The position numbers and the translations under genes were made by a program. Below, piece after piece: positions 19,686 through 28,619 of a stretch of DNA of 57,265 nt (within the stretch, counting starts at the first letter, position 1; each line of letters starts with the position of its first letter). This DNA comes from Actinomycetota bacterium (GTDB taxonomy: Bacteria > Actinomycetota > Acidimicrobiia > IMCC26256 > PALSA-555): assembly GCA_016870595.1 (NCBI GenBank), contig VGBI01000007.1, positions 1 to 57,265 on the forward strand, read 5' to 3'. The notes below the pieces were generated by a model that saw only the letters and a program-made list of their open reading frames with translations, was not told where the DNA came from and searched no databases.

Positions 19686-20462
19686 GTGAGCGACGAGACC
19701 CCCTCGACCCCCGAGACCCCGGAGGCCCCGGTCCCCGCACCGCCGGTCCCCGCACCGCCGGTCCCCGCACCCCCGGTCGCCGAGACCCCGGTCGCCGAGA
19801 CCCCGACCGGGCCCGTGGAGACGCCGGCCGAGCCGATGGCGAGCGGACCGTCCGAGCCCCCCGTGGCCGTGGCACCCGCGGCCGCGGCACCCGAGCGGAC
19901 CGGTAACTACGTGGCGGTGCCCCGGTGGCTCCTGACCGCCGTCGCGGTGATCGTCGGCGCCGCGGTGATGTTCGGCATCGGCTACGCGGTCGGTGACCGC
20001 GTCGGCAACGACGACGACCGCGCGGCGGTGTCGACGCCCTCCGGGAACGACGTGCCGATGTTCCCGGGCCAGGGCCGCGGCAACCTGCCGATGTTCCCCG
20101 GGCAGGGTCAGGGCCAGGGCCAGCGCAACCCGACCACGCCGCAGACACCGAGCCAGGGCAACCAGGGTCAGGGCACCGCGCCGAGCCCGTCGGGCGCCTT
20201 CCTCGGGGTCGCGACCCAGCCGACCACCGGCGGGCTCGAGGTCACACAGGTCGTAACCAACAGCGCGGCGGCCCGGGCCGGACTCCAGGTCGGTGACGTG
20301 ATCGTGTCGGTCGACGGCGATGCGGTCACCACACCCGCCCAGCTCGCGGCCGCGGTCGCGAGCCAGCGCCCCGGCGACGACGTACGGATCGCCTACACGC
20401 GCAGTGGCGCCAACCGCACCGTCACGGTCGAGCTGGGCACCCGCCCGACCACCGGGAACTGA
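19686..20462 (+). CDS. Membrane-anchored PDZ-domain protein
   Basis: A 258-residue protein. The cytoplasmic N-terminus (1-77) is Pro-rich with PVPAPPVPAPP and AETPVAETP repeats; one membrane helix follows (about 80-101, LLTAVAVIVGAAVMFGIGYAV), then a Gly-Gln-rich linker (PMFPGQG repeats, GQGQGQ) and a C-terminal PDZ domain (about 173-252, GAFLGVATQ to RTVTVEL). It looks like the non-catalytic half of an HtrA/DegP protease: there is no trypsin-like domain. It may tether or regulate an extracytoplasmic protease. Its GTG context (ACGAAAGGAC then GTGAG) nearly copies that of amt. A perfect hairpin follows. Confidence 0.88.
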   Translation: MSDETPSTPETPEAPVPAPPVPAPPVPAPPVAETPVAETPTGPVETPAEPMASGPSEPPVAVAPAAAAPERTGNYVAVPRWLLTAVAVIVGAAVMFGIGYAVGDRVGNDDDRAAVSTPSGNDVPMFPGQGRGNLPMFPGQGQGQGQRNPTTPQTPSQGNQGQGTAPSPSGAFLGVATQPTTGGLEVTQVVTNSAAARAGLQVGDVIVSVDGDAVTTPAQLAAAVASQRPGDDVRIAYTRSGANRTVTVELGTRPTTGN

Positions 20463-20472
20463 CCGGTCCCGA

Positions 20473-20503
20473 CCGGCGCCGCGACGAGGGGTCGCGGCGC
20501 CGG
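20473..20503. terminator. Bidirectional hairpin between PDZ and crotonase genes
   Basis: A perfect 13-bp stem (20473-20485 with 20491-20503) and GAGGG loop lies between convergent genes. Confidence 0.75.
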
Positions 20504-20513
20504 CGGGTCCGGA

Positions 20514-21434
20514 TCACGACGAGCTGCCGTACGACCCCTCGAAGCCCTGGTCACCGCCGCGTCCGGCGCTCTCCTCGGCCCCGGCGTGCGAGGTGCGGTA
20601 GTCCCCGAACTTCTCGTCCCGGTTCTGCAGCGCACCGGTGAGGCCGCCCGAGGCCACCCGGGCGGCGAGGAACTCGGCCATCGCCTTGGTGTGGGTGCCG
20701 AGCGCGCACAGCTCGGTGCCGTTGCGGAGCCCGGCCCGCAGCCCCATGATGTCCATCTGGTGGTGGACGAGGCGCTTGTTCATCTGCACGAGCTCCGGCG
20801 GGACCTGCGCGATGCGCTCGGCGAGGGCGATCGTGGCCTCGTCGAGCTCGTCGGCGGGCACGGCGTGGTTGGCCCAGCCGCGCTGCACCGCCTCGACCCC
20901 CGAGATCGAGTCGCCGGTGACCATCATCTCCATGGCCTTGCGCATCCCGAGGAACCACGCGTGGAAGTGCATGTCGGGCACGCCGAAGCGCACGGCCGGG
21001 TAGCCCATCTTGGCGTCCTCGGCGATCATCACGAGGTCGCAGCCGGTGGCCAGCTCGCTGCCGCCGGCGAGGCAGTACCCGTGCACCTGGGCGATCACCG
21101 GCTTGGCCAGGTCCCAGATGCTCATCCAGCCCGTGACGACGTGGCGGGGCCAGTCGCCCTCACCACCGGGCGTGTAGAAGGGGAGCTCGAGGCCGGCGTT
21201 GCCGCCGCCGAGCTCGTAGCCGGCCGAGAACGACGGGCCCGCGCCCCGGATGATCTGCACCCGCACCTCGGGGTCGGCGTCGCCCTCGTAGAGGGCGGCG
21301 AGGATGTCGCCCCGCAGCGCGTGGTTGAGCGCGTTGCGCTTCTCCGGCCGGTTGAGGGTGATCCGGCGCACCCCGGGGGCCGGGGTGTCGATCAGGATGA
21401 CGGTGTACTCGCGCTTCGCGGGGGGATTGATCAT
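20514..21434 (-). CDS. Enoyl-CoA hydratase/isomerase family (crotonase)
   Basis: A 306-residue crotonase-fold enzyme acting on acyl-CoA thioesters. Visible parts are RITLNRPEKRNALN (about 23-36), the oxyanion-hole loop GAGPSFSAGYELGG (about 65-78), VHGYCLAGGSELATGCD (about 118-134) and PAVRFGVPD. The normal first catalytic Glu region reads SELATGCDLV, so hydratase or isomerase activity is possible but the exact reaction is unclear. ATG 21434 gives the usual N-terminus. It is transcribed divergently from the VOC gene. The last 30 residues are Gly/Ser-rich. Confidence 0.9.
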   Translation of the reverse strand: MINPPAKREYTVILIDTPAPGVRRITLNRPEKRNALNHALRGDILAALYEGDADPEVRVQIIRGAGPSFSAGYELGGGNAGLELPFYTPGGEGDWPRHVVTGWMSIWDLAKPVIAQVHGYCLAGGSELATGCDLVMIAEDAKMGYPAVRFGVPDMHFHAWFLGMRKAMEMMVTGDSISGVEAVQRGWANHAVPADELDEATIALAERIAQVPPELVQMNKRLVHHQMDIMGLRAGLRNGTELCALGTHTKAMAEFLAARVASGGLTGALQNRDEKFGDYRTSHAGAEESAGRGGDQGFEGSYGSSS

Positions 21435-21606
21435 GCGGCAGCCCATTCGCTTGCGCCGGCGGGACCGGCGAACTCCGGCAGGCGGTCGCCTGCACCCGGA
21501 ACCGGCCGACTCCCCGGGCGGGAGCGGCGGCGCCGCAGCCTCGCGCCGACGGGGCGACGGCGCCAACCCGGGGAATCGGGCCCGGTCCGGCGCCGTTCCC
21601 ACCGCG

Positions 21607-21612
21607 TAGCGT
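21607..21612 (+). promoter_or_regulatory. -10 box for the VOC gene
   Basis: TAGCGT would start RNA near 21619, giving a leader of about 42 nt with a GGAGG site 7 nt before ATG 21661. The rest of the 226-bp divergent gap (21435-21660) shows no other clear feature. Confidence 0.5.
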
Positions 21613-21660
21613 GACCACTGGCGCCGTGGCGCCGCAGTTCCCTTCCCGGCGGAGGTCCTC

Positions 21661-22263
21661 ATGCCCGCATCCACCGACTCCCCGACCGTCCCCGACGGAA
21701 CGGCGGTCGACCTGCCCGAAGCCCCGGCCTGGCGCGGCGTCAACCACCTGGCCCTCGTGACCCCCGACATGGACGCCACGGTGCGCTTCTACGCCGGCGT
21801 GCTGGGCATGCCGGTGGTGGCCACGACGATGGCCGGACCGATGCGCCACTACTTCTTCGAGATGAGCCCGGGCAACACCGTGGCCTTCTTCGAGGTGGCC
21901 GGGGCCGAGACCTTCGCCAAGGGGGCGGGATCCCCCACCGACCGGGCCATCCAGCTCGACCATCTCGCCTTCAACCTCCCCGACGAAGCGGCGCTCCTCC
22001 AGCTCCAGGCCCGGCTGCGGGCGGCGGGATCCGAGGTGACCGAGATCGTCGACCACGGCTTCCTGCGCTCGGTGTACTTCACCGACCCCAACGGCATCGC
22101 GCTCGAGGCGTCGCACTGGGTCCCCGAGGGCACCGCGCCCGGCAGCGGCAGCGGCACCGGCACCAACGACCCGGCCCGGTTCCTCGACCCCGACCCCGTG
22201 CCCGCCCTCACCGAGCTGCAGGCCGGGGCGCTGGCGTCGGTCCCCCGCACCCGGCTCGTCTGA
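21661..22263 (+). CDS. VOC (glyoxalase/dioxygenase) superfamily protein
   Basis: A 200-residue metalloprotein with one VOC module (about 24-155). WRGVNHLALVTPDMDATVRFY, with a metal-ligand His, opens the module; IQLDHLAFNLPDE supplies the second His and VYFTDPNGIALEAS the acidic ligand region. VOC proteins include glyoxalases, extradiol dioxygenases and resistance proteins, and the substrate cannot be assigned. A GGAGG site lies 7 nt upstream of the ATG. The C-terminal tail (about 165-200) is Gly/Ser then Pro-rich and ends inside a 14-bp tandem repeat that continues past the stop. Confidence 0.85.
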   Translation: MPASTDSPTVPDGTAVDLPEAPAWRGVNHLALVTPDMDATVRFYAGVLGMPVVATTMAGPMRHYFFEMSPGNTVAFFEVAGAETFAKGAGSPTDRAIQLDHLAFNLPDEAALLQLQARLRAAGSEVTEIVDHGFLRSVYFTDPNGIALEASHWVPEGTAPGSGSGTGTNDPARFLDPDPVPALTELQAGALASVPRTRLV

Positions 22264-22316
22264 CCTCGCTCGGCTGACCCGGCCCGTCTGACCCGGCTCG
22301 ACTGACCCGGCCCGGC
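22247..22316 (+). repeat. 14-bp tandem repeat straddling the VOC stop codon
   Basis: Five degenerate copies of TGACCCGGCCCGTC at 22247, 22261, 22275, 22289 and 22303. The last four begin with TGA, and the second copy supplies the VOC stop, so readthrough would meet further stops. Confidence 0.75.
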
Positions 22317-22339
22317 TGCCCGGCGGGTCACCGCAGCGC

Positions 22340-22345
22340 GAGACT
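22340..22345 (+). promoter_or_regulatory. Leaderless -10 box for the gene at 22352
   Basis: GAGACT in a GCGAGACTG context, 6 nt before the GTG; there is no ribosome site. Confidence 0.5.
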
Positions 22346-22351
22346 GCGTCC

Positions 22352-23578
22352 GTGACCGACACCGTGGACCGCCCGACCCGGCTCCGCCTCGTCCACGAGG
22401 CGATGCTCGCCGGGATGCTCCTCAACCGCGCCCTGCTCCCCCAGCCCGTGCTGCGCACCGGGGGCTTCGACGTCATGAACGAGGTCGCGATCGACCTCTG
22501 GATGGGCGCGAGCCCCGTGTACACCCGGCGCACCCGCGCGCTGATGGACATCTCCGGCGACGACGTCGCCGCGATCATGAAGACGCTGCAGCTCGACGTC
22601 GGGTTCGTGCACCAGTACATGGACGTCGCCTACCGGGTCCACGACGCCCGCTCGGGTGAGTTCTGGCTGAACCACTGCGGTGCGCTGCTCGACGCCGAGC
22701 CGTTCGGCGAGGAGCGCGTGTTCGGCATGTGCCACACGATCGAGGACCCCACCTTCGACGCGACCGCGCTCGCCGTGAACCCCCGCGCCCGCATCCGCCC
22801 GGTCCACCGGCCCCCCCGCCAACCGGCCGACCGGCACCCGCACTGCCACTGGACCATCACCATCGACCCCGCGGCCGACCCGGTCGGTCCCGCCCGCCTC
22901 ACCGAGGAGGTCGGCGCGCTCGCCCTCGCGTCGGTGCCGAACCCCGCGCCCGCCGACCGGGGGTCCGACGGACGCACCGACTACGCCGGCGACTTCGACC
23001 CGGCGTTCCGGCTCGCCGACCTCGCCACGCCGATGCTCGGCGCGATCCAGTCGGAGTTCGTGGCCCAGACCCACCTCCTCGCCGCCTCGGGCGAGCTGGC
23101 CCTCGCCCTGCGCTTCGGCCCCGACGACGCCCGCGAGATGCTGGCGCGCGCGTGGCAGGGAGTGGGGTGGACCGTGGCCGAGCGCCTCGCCGCCGCCCTC
23201 GGCCTCGGTCCCGCCCCCGGGGCGACCGGGGTGGCCGCCACCCTCGTCCACCAGCCGCTGCTCCCGCCCGGGTGCACCCACACGGTGGCCGTCGACGGCG
23301 ACGCGGTCGAGTGGGTGTGCACCGAGGACCACCCCGGGGTGCTCGACCCCGCGTCGCCGGGCCTGGCCGGGCTGCTGGCCCGGCGGGAGGCGGGCGGCCT
23401 CACGGCCATGACCCAGGCCGTGGACGCCCGCGCCCGCCTGATGGAGCTCGACGGGGACGCGCACCGGGTGACCGCGGTGTTCACGGTGGACCCCGGGGCC
23501 GAGCCGGCCCCTCCGCCGGGCGAGGTGGCGCTCATGGACAGCATCGCCAGCCGGTGGCACTTCACCCTGGGCGCCTGA
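22352..23578 (+). CDS. Uncharacterised 408-residue protein
   Basis: I do not recognise a named function. The protein is soluble, with an N-terminal helical region (about 1-100) including VLRTGGFDVMNEVAIDLWMGASPVYT, then a conserved-looking FWLNHCGALLDAEPFG, GMCHTIEDPTFD segment (about 97-130) with Cys, His and acidic residues that could bind metal or form an active site. A PHCHW motif follows (about 157). The C-terminal half is helical. The Cys/His pattern loosely recalls amino-thiazoline carboxylate hydrolase-like proteins, but that is only a guess. The start is a leaderless GTG. It precedes typA by 111 bp, in which a 13-bp copy of the gene's last bases recurs (23591-23603). Confidence 0.75.
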   Translation: MTDTVDRPTRLRLVHEAMLAGMLLNRALLPQPVLRTGGFDVMNEVAIDLWMGASPVYTRRTRALMDISGDDVAAIMKTLQLDVGFVHQYMDVAYRVHDARSGEFWLNHCGALLDAEPFGEERVFGMCHTIEDPTFDATALAVNPRARIRPVHRPPRQPADRHPHCHWTITIDPAADPVGPARLTEEVGALALASVPNPAPADRGSDGRTDYAGDFDPAFRLADLATPMLGAIQSEFVAQTHLLAASGELALALRFGPDDAREMLARAWQGVGWTVAERLAAALGLGPAPGATGVAATLVHQPLLPPGCTHTVAVDGDAVEWVCTEDHPGVLDPASPGLAGLLARREAGGLTAMTQAVDARARLMELDGDAHRVTAVFTVDPGAEPAPPPGEVALMDSIASRWHFTLGA

Positions 23579-23645
23579 TCCACACACGCCCCTGGGCGCC
23601 TGAACCTCGACCAGCCCCTGGACGCCCGGCGGGCCGCTCGCCCCG

Positions 23646-23651
23646 TACCCT
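23646..23651 (+). promoter_or_regulatory. -10 box of typA
   Basis: TACCCT lies 38 nt before GTG 23690, implying a short leader without a clear ribosome site. Confidence 0.45.
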
Positions 23652-23689
23652 GGCGGTCCCCCCGCCCCCAAGTCGCCCCCGATTCCCTC

Positions 23690-25561
23690 GTGCTCACGCC
23701 GCGCCCCGATCTCCGCAACGTCGCCATCGTCGCCCACGTCGACCACGGCAAGACCACCCTCGTCGACGCGATGCTCCGTCAGACCGGGGTGTTCCGGGTC
23801 CACCAGGAGGTCACCGACCGGGTCATGGACTCGATGGACCTCGAGCGGGAGAAGGGCATCACCATCCTGGCCAAGAACGCGGCGGTGACCGTCGGCGACG
23901 TGAAGATCAACATCGTCGACACCCCCGGTCACGCCGACTTCGGCGGTGAGGTCGAGCGGGGCCTCACCATGGTCGACGGCGTCCTGCTGCTCGTCGACGC
24001 CAGCGAGGGGCCGCTGCCGCAGACCCGCTTCGTCCTGCGCAAGGCGCTCGAGGCGCGCCTGCCGGTGGTGGTCGTGGTCAACAAGATCGACCGGGCCGAC
24101 GCCCGGATCGTCGAGGTCGTGCACGAGGTGGAGGAGCTGTTCCTCGACCTCGACGCCGACGAGGACCAGATCGACTTCCCCATCGTCTACTGCAACGCCC
24201 GGACCGGGCGGTCGTCGCTCGACCCCGACGACCCGGCCCTGCGCGAGGGCGGCCCGATGTCGGCCGACGGGCTCGGGCCGTTGTTCGAGGTGCTCTGCGC
24301 CCACATCCCGCCGCCGCACCACGACCCCGACCATCCGCTGCAGGCGCTCGTCACCAACCTGGACGCGTCGCCATACCTCGGGCGGCTCGCGCTGTGCCGG
24401 GTGCGCCACGGCATGCTCGTGCGCAACCAGCCCATCGCCTGGTGCCGCACCGACGGCTCGACCACCACGGTGCGGATCTCGGAGCTGTTCGTCGCGCAAG
24501 GGCTCGAGCGGGTGCCCGCCACCGAGATCGGCCCCGGGGAGATCGGCGTGATCGCCGGGCTGGACGAGGTGACCATCGGTGAGACCCTGACCAGCGCCGA
24601 CGACCCGCGGCCGCTGCCGGTGATGCACATCGACGATCCCAGCCTGTCGATGACGATCGGCATCAACACCTCGCCACTGTCGGGGCGCGGCGGCGACAAG
24701 CTCACCGCCCGGCTGGTGAAGCAGCGGCTCGACGCCGAGATGGTCGGCAACGTATCGCTGCGGGTGCTGCCGAGCGACCGCCCCGACGCGTGGGAGGTCC
24801 AGGGCCGGGGCGAGCTGCAGCTCGCGGTGCTGGTCGAGACGATGCGCCGCGAGGGCTTCGAGCTCACCGTGGGCAAGCCCGAGGTGGTCACCCGGGTCGT
24901 CGACGGCTCCGTGCACGAGCCGGTCGACCGCGTCGCCGTCGACGTCCCCGAGGAGTTCCTCGGCACGGTCACCCAGCTCCTCGCAGTGCGCAAGGGTCGC
25001 ATGGAGCAGATCGTGAACCACGGCACCGGATGGGCCCGGATGGAGTTCCTCGTGCCCGCCCGGGGACTCGTCGGGTTCCGCACCGAGTTCCTCACCGAGA
25101 CCCGCGGCACCGGGCTGCTCCACCACGTGTTCGAGCGCTACGAGCCCTGGCACGGGGAGCTGCGCACCCGGCGCACCGGGAGCCTGGTCGCCGACCGCAG
25201 CGGCGTGAGCACCGGCTACACGCTCATGAGCCTCCAGGAGCGCGGCGAATTGTTCGTCGGGCCCGGGGTCGACACCTACGAGGGCATGGTGATCGGGGAG
25301 AACGCCCGACCCGGCGACATGGACGTCAACCCCACCAAGGAGAAGAAGCTCACGAACCACCGGGCGGCTGCGGCCGAGGAGCTCGAGCGACTCGCCCCGC
25401 CCCGGCCGATGTCGCTCGAGCAGGCGCTCGAGTTCATCGCGTCCGACGAGTGCGTGGAGGTGACCCCGGGCCACGTGCGCATCCGCAAGGTCGTGCTCGA
25501 CGGCACCCAGCGGGCCCGCACGGCCAAGCGGGCGTCGACCGGGGCCGCGCCGGTCGCCTGA
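23690..25561 (+). CDS. typA: Ribosome-associated GTPase TypA/BipA
   Basis: A 623-residue translational GTPase of the EF-G/LepA type that binds the 70S ribosome and assists large-subunit assembly and stress growth. G motifs are [15 protein letters not shown] (G1, about 14-28), [11 protein letters not shown] (G2), [14 protein letters not shown] (G3) and NKIDRAD (G4). EF-G-like domains follow, with [17 protein letters not shown] (about 373) and the TypA C-terminal domain ending in the KKLTNHRAA region. GTG 23690 begins right at the conserved [13 protein letters not shown] part. Length matches the family. It converges with the Rieske gene, 12 bp apart. Confidence 0.97.
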   Translation: MLTPRPDLRNVAIVAHVDHGKTTLVDAMLRQTGVFRVHQEVTDRVMDSMDLEREKGITILAKNAAVTVGDVKINIVDTPGHADFGGEVERGLTMVDGVLLLVDASEGPLPQTRFVLRKALEARLPVVVVVNKIDRADARIVEVVHEVEELFLDLDADEDQIDFPIVYCNARTGRSSLDPDDPALREGGPMSADGLGPLFEVLCAHIPPPHHDPDHPLQALVTNLDASPYLGRLALCRVRHGMLVRNQPIAWCRTDGSTTTVRISELFVAQGLERVPATEIGPGEIGVIAGLDEVTIGETLTSADDPRPLPVMHIDDPSLSMTIGINTSPLSGRGGDKLTARLVKQRLDAEMVGNVSLRVLPSDRPDAWEVQGRGELQLAVLVETMRREGFELTVGKPEVVTRVVDGSVHEPVDRVAVDVPEEFLGTVTQLLAVRKGRMEQIVNHGTGWARMEFLVPARGLVGFRTEFLTETRGTGLLHHVFERYEPWHGELRTRRTGSLVADRSGVSTGYTLMSLQERGELFVGPGVDTYEGMVIGENARPGDMDVNPTKEKKLTNHRAAAAEELERLAPPRPMSLEQALEFIASDECVEVTPGHVRIRKVVLDGTQRARTAKRASTGAAPVA

Positions 25562-25573
25562 CCGTCCCCGGGC

Positions 25574-26920
25574 TCAGGCGTCCGGACCGCCGGTCATCTC
25601 CGACGGCACGATCCCGAGGTAGCGCTCCAGGTTGCGGTGGGTGTTGATCACCCGGATCTCCTCCCCCGACAACGTGAGGTGGGTGAACCCGGGCTGGTGC
25701 ATCCCCCGCTGGACCGACGGGGCGATCGACACGTCGGCGTTCAGCACGACACCGAGGTCGGCGGGCGTGTCGCCGAGCGCGACGGTCATCGGCTCGCGGC
25801 GCGGGGCGTCGGCCGACGGAGCCCGGCGGAAGTTGATCGCCACCATCTCGGCATGATCGGGATCGGATCCGGGCTTGGCGCACAGGACCGACAGGAGGTC
25901 GGGGGTCACGAGCACGGTGGTGTTGGGGAACAGGTTGTACTGGTGCAGGGTGAGCATCTGGTCGGTGTCGAAGCGGGAGAGGTCGACACCCTGGGTGGCC
26001 GAGTGCTCGCGGATGCGGTCGGCGATCACGTCGCTGAGGGTCTCCCCTGCGGCCGGCACCGGCGCCGAGCCCGCGTCGCGGGTGCCCATGCGCGCACCCT
26101 GGGTGAGGACGAACGACTCCCACACCGTCTGGTCGTCGAGGCCACCCCGGAACCGGGGACTGGGCACCCCGTAGCGCTGCGACGACTTGCTCACGTGCCC
26201 CCACACGTGCTGCGGCGCATCGATGTCGTCCATCGAGGCGATCATCTCGCGGTGCAGACCCTGGATGTGATACGTCTCGCTGAACCCGTCGGCGACGACC
26301 TTCCAGTTCGCGGCGACGTCCATGGTGGCGAGCACCTCGGCCCGGAAGTCGTCGAACCCGACCCAGGCGAGATCGGCGGGCGCACCCTCGAGGTACTCCG
26401 CCAACGACATGGCGTCGGGGTCGAGGTTCACGAAGACGAGCGGCCCCCAGGTGTCGACCGCGGCGGTGAGCAACGGGAAGTCCTCGTTGCGGAGCGCGCC
26501 GAAGCCCTTGCGGGACGGGACCTCGCGCAGGCGACCCTGGAGGTCCCAGGACCACCGGTGGTACCCGCAGCGCAGCTCGGCGAGACCCTGGCCGGTGCCG
26601 GTGCACAGCGAGTTCCCCCGGTGGCGGCAGACGTTCTGGAACGCCCGGAGGTCACCGGCGTCGTCGCGCACGATAAGCACCGAGAACGGGCCGACCCGGT
26701 ACTCGAAGTAGTCACCCGGCGCGCGCACGTGGTCGAGGGTGCACGCGACCTGCCAGACCTTCGGCCACAGCCGGGTGCGCTCGAGCTCGGCGAACTCGGA
26801 GGACACGTAGCGCGCCACCGGCACGAGGGTCGGCGACGCCGGACGGCCGGCGGCCGCGGTGATCGCGGTCCCGACCGGGGCGTCCTCGCTGGCGGCGTGG
26901 TCGAGCGCCTCGAGCACCAT
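25574..26920 (-). CDS. Rieske aromatic ring-hydroxylating oxygenase, alpha subunit
   Basis: A 448-residue oxygenase component. A Rieske 2Fe-2S domain (about 42-150) has CRHRGNSLCTGTGQG then CGYHRWSWDLQG, giving Cys-x-His and Cys-x2-His ligands. The catalytic domain contains NWKVVADGFSETYHIQGLHRE (about 205-225), with the Asp and His ligands of the mononuclear iron. It probably hydroxylates or demethylates an aromatic or quaternary amine substrate. No ferredoxin, reductase or beta subunit is adjacent. ATG 26920 has a GAGGAGG site 9 nt upstream. Confidence 0.93.
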   Translation of the reverse strand: MVLEALDHAASEDAPVGTAITAAAGRPASPTLVPVARYVSSEFAELERTRLWPKVWQVACTLDHVRAPGDYFEYRVGPFSVLIVRDDAGDLRAFQNVCRHRGNSLCTGTGQGLAELRCGYHRWSWDLQGRLREVPSRKGFGALRNEDFPLLTAAVDTWGPLVFVNLDPDAMSLAEYLEGAPADLAWVGFDDFRAEVLATMDVAANWKVVADGFSETYHIQGLHREMIASMDDIDAPQHVWGHVSKSSQRYGVPSPRFRGGLDDQTVWESFVLTQGARMGTRDAGSAPVPAAGETLSDVIADRIREHSATQGVDLSRFDTDQMLTLHQYNLFPNTTVLVTPDLLSVLCAKPGSDPDHAEMVAINFRRAPSADAPRREPMTVALGDTPADLGVVLNADVSIAPSVQRGMHQPGFTHLTLSGEEIRVINTHRNLERYLGIVPSEMTGGPDA

Positions 26921-27006
26921 CGGTCATCGCCTCCTCGTCGGTCCCGTCGTCGCGGGCCTGCGCGTCGCGGCCCTGCGATCCTAGGTTCCGGCGCGGGACC
27001 GCCCGG

Positions 27007-27012
27007 TAGGTT
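27007..27012 (+). promoter_or_regulatory. Leaderless -10 box of the small HAD gene
   Basis: TAGGTT lies 7 nt before GTG 27020, with no ribosome site. Confidence 0.6.
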
Positions 27013-27019
27013 GTCGCCC

Positions 27020-27391
27020 GTGCCGCTCTCCCGCGCCCCGCAGGCCTTCCTCGGCGACGGCCGCCTCACGGTGGTCAGCTTCGACATCGACGGCACCATG
27101 GAGTTCGGCGACCCGCCCGGCCCCATCCCGGTGGCGCTGGCGCAGGCCGTGGCCGACCTCGGCCACGTCATCGGCTCGGGCTCCGACCGCACCCGGGCCG
27201 ACCAGAGCAACCTCTGGGCCGCCCACGGGGTCGACGTGCGCTTCGTCGGGGGCAAGCACCACCTGCCCGAGGTCCGTGAGCGCTTCCCGGCCGAGCGCTA
27301 CGTGCACATCGGCGACACCGACGTCGACCAGCACTTCGCTCGGGTCGCCGACTTCGAGTTCTTCTGGTCGTACCAGTTCGACGCCGACTGA
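27020..27391 (+). CDS. Minimal HAD-superfamily phosphatase-like protein
   Basis: A 123-residue protein with all four HAD motifs in order: SFDIDGT (about 20-26, nucleophile and acid Asp), GSGSDRT (motif II), a Lys in VGGKHHLPE (motif III) and HIGDTDVDQHFA (motif IV). There is no cap insertion, so it is near the smallest size for a HAD fold and may act on a large substrate or need oligomerisation. The substrate is unknown. The start is chosen from the TAGGTT box 7 nt upstream; the longer open frame upstream is antisense to the Rieske gene. Confidence 0.8.
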   Translation: MPLSRAPQAFLGDGRLTVVSFDIDGTMEFGDPPGPIPVALAQAVADLGHVIGSGSDRTRADQSNLWAAHGVDVRFVGGKHHLPEVRERFPAERYVHIGDTDVDQHFARVADFEFFWSYQFDAD

Positions 27392-27411
27392 CGGCGCGTC
27401 GCGGCGACGCC

Positions 27412-28584
27412 TCAGCGCAGGGGCCGGAAGAACGCGCGCAGATCGTCGACGAGCAGGTCGGGCTCCTCGGCCGCGGCGAAGTGCCCGCCCCGGGGCATGA
27501 CCGTCCAACGGTGCAGGTTCGTATGGCGCTCGGCCACCGCCCGGGGCACGAAGATCAGGTCGTTGGGGAACACTGCGATCCCGGTGGGCGCCTCGAGCTC
27601 GGGAGAGCGCTCGTGCATGATGCGCACCGGGTTCTTCCACTGCTCCCAGTAGTAGCGCATGCTGGTGCCGATCGAACCGCCGAACCAGTAGAGCGACAGC
27701 CCGGCGAGGAGGTCGTCGCGCGAGATCGCGTCGAAGACGTCGCCGTCGTGGTCGCTCCACAGCCGTCGCCGCTCGAGGATCCACGCTGCGAGCCCGGCGG
27801 GCGAGTCGTTGAGACCGTACGCCAGGGTCTGGGGGTCGGCGGTGTGCACCGCGACGTGCGCGTTGGCGGTGGCCATGCGCCGCTGCATCCTGTCGTACCA
27901 GCCCTGCTCGTCGGGTCCGTACATCTCGGGGCCGAGGCCCGAGTAGTAGGAGACCGAGAGCAGCACCGGCAGGCTGAGGTGCGCACCGACCAGGCGGTCG
28001 GCGTACTCGTGGGCCATCTGCGCGGTCACCGACGCCCCCCAGTCGCCCCCGTGCACACCGAAGCGGCCGTACCCGAGGACGTCCTGGACCAGTTCCACCC
28101 AGCGTGCCGCGGTGGCCCGCACGTTGATGCCGGTGGTGGTGAGCGGACCCGAGAACGGGTACCCGGGGAGCGCGGGCACGATCAGGTCGAAGGCGTCGGT
28201 CGGGTCGCCGCCATGGGCGCCGGGATCGGTGAGCGGGTCGAGCACGTGCTGGAAGTCCCAGAACGTCCAGGGCCAGCCGTGGGTCAGCACCAGCGGCATC
28301 GGATCCGGTCCGGTTCCCCGCACGTGCAGGTAGTGGACGGGCACGTCGTCGAGGACGACCCGGTAGTGCTCGTAGCGGTTGACCGCGGCCTCGAGCGCGG
28401 CGAAGTCGAAGCCGTCACGCCAGTAGTCGAGCGTCTCGCGCATCCAGGCCTCGTTGGCGCCGTAGCGCCAGTCGTCGTTGCCGAAGTCCCCCGGCCACCG
28501 GGTCCGGGCCAGGCGGTCGCGCAGGTCGGCGATCGCGTCGGCACCGAATTCGATCCGGATGCGCTCGGGGGTCGGAGTGGGCAT
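27412..28584 (-). CDS. Epoxide hydrolase (EHN-domain, alpha/beta fold)
   Basis: A 390-residue epoxide hydrolase. The N-terminal EHN domain (about 4-110, IADLRDRLARTRWPGDF, YWRDGFDFAALEAAVN) precedes an alpha/beta-hydrolase core with HGWPWTFWDF (oxyanion hole), GGDWGASV (nucleophile Asp, about 183) and the C-terminal GGHFAAAE His. It opens an epoxide to a diol through an ester intermediate. ATG 28584 has a GAGGT site close upstream. It is probably expressed alone or with the upstream hemolysin III-like gene. Confidence 0.93.
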   Translation of the reverse strand: MPTPTPERIRIEFGADAIADLRDRLARTRWPGDFGNDDWRYGANEAWMRETLDYWRDGFDFAALEAAVNRYEHYRVVLDDVPVHYLHVRGTGPDPMPLVLTHGWPWTFWDFQHVLDPLTDPGAHGGDPTDAFDLIVPALPGYPFSGPLTTTGINVRATAARWVELVQDVLGYGRFGVHGGDWGASVTAQMAHEYADRLVGAHLSLPVLLSVSYYSGLGPEMYGPDEQGWYDRMQRRMATANAHVAVHTADPQTLAYGLNDSPAGLAAWILERRRLWSDHDGDVFDAISRDDLLAGLSLYWFGGSIGTSMRYYWEQWKNPVRIMHERSPELEAPTGIAVFPNDLIFVPRAVAERHTNLHRWTVMPRGGHFAAAEEPDLLVDDLRAFFRPLR

Positions 28585-28619
28585 GGGACCTCCGGTCGGG
28601 GCGGACGGGTCGCCCGTAG

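Noticed and set aside
22328-25474. 1048-codon minus-strand open frame opposite the 22352 gene and typA
   Set aside because: No recognisable domain; composition is that of a reverse shadow of typA.
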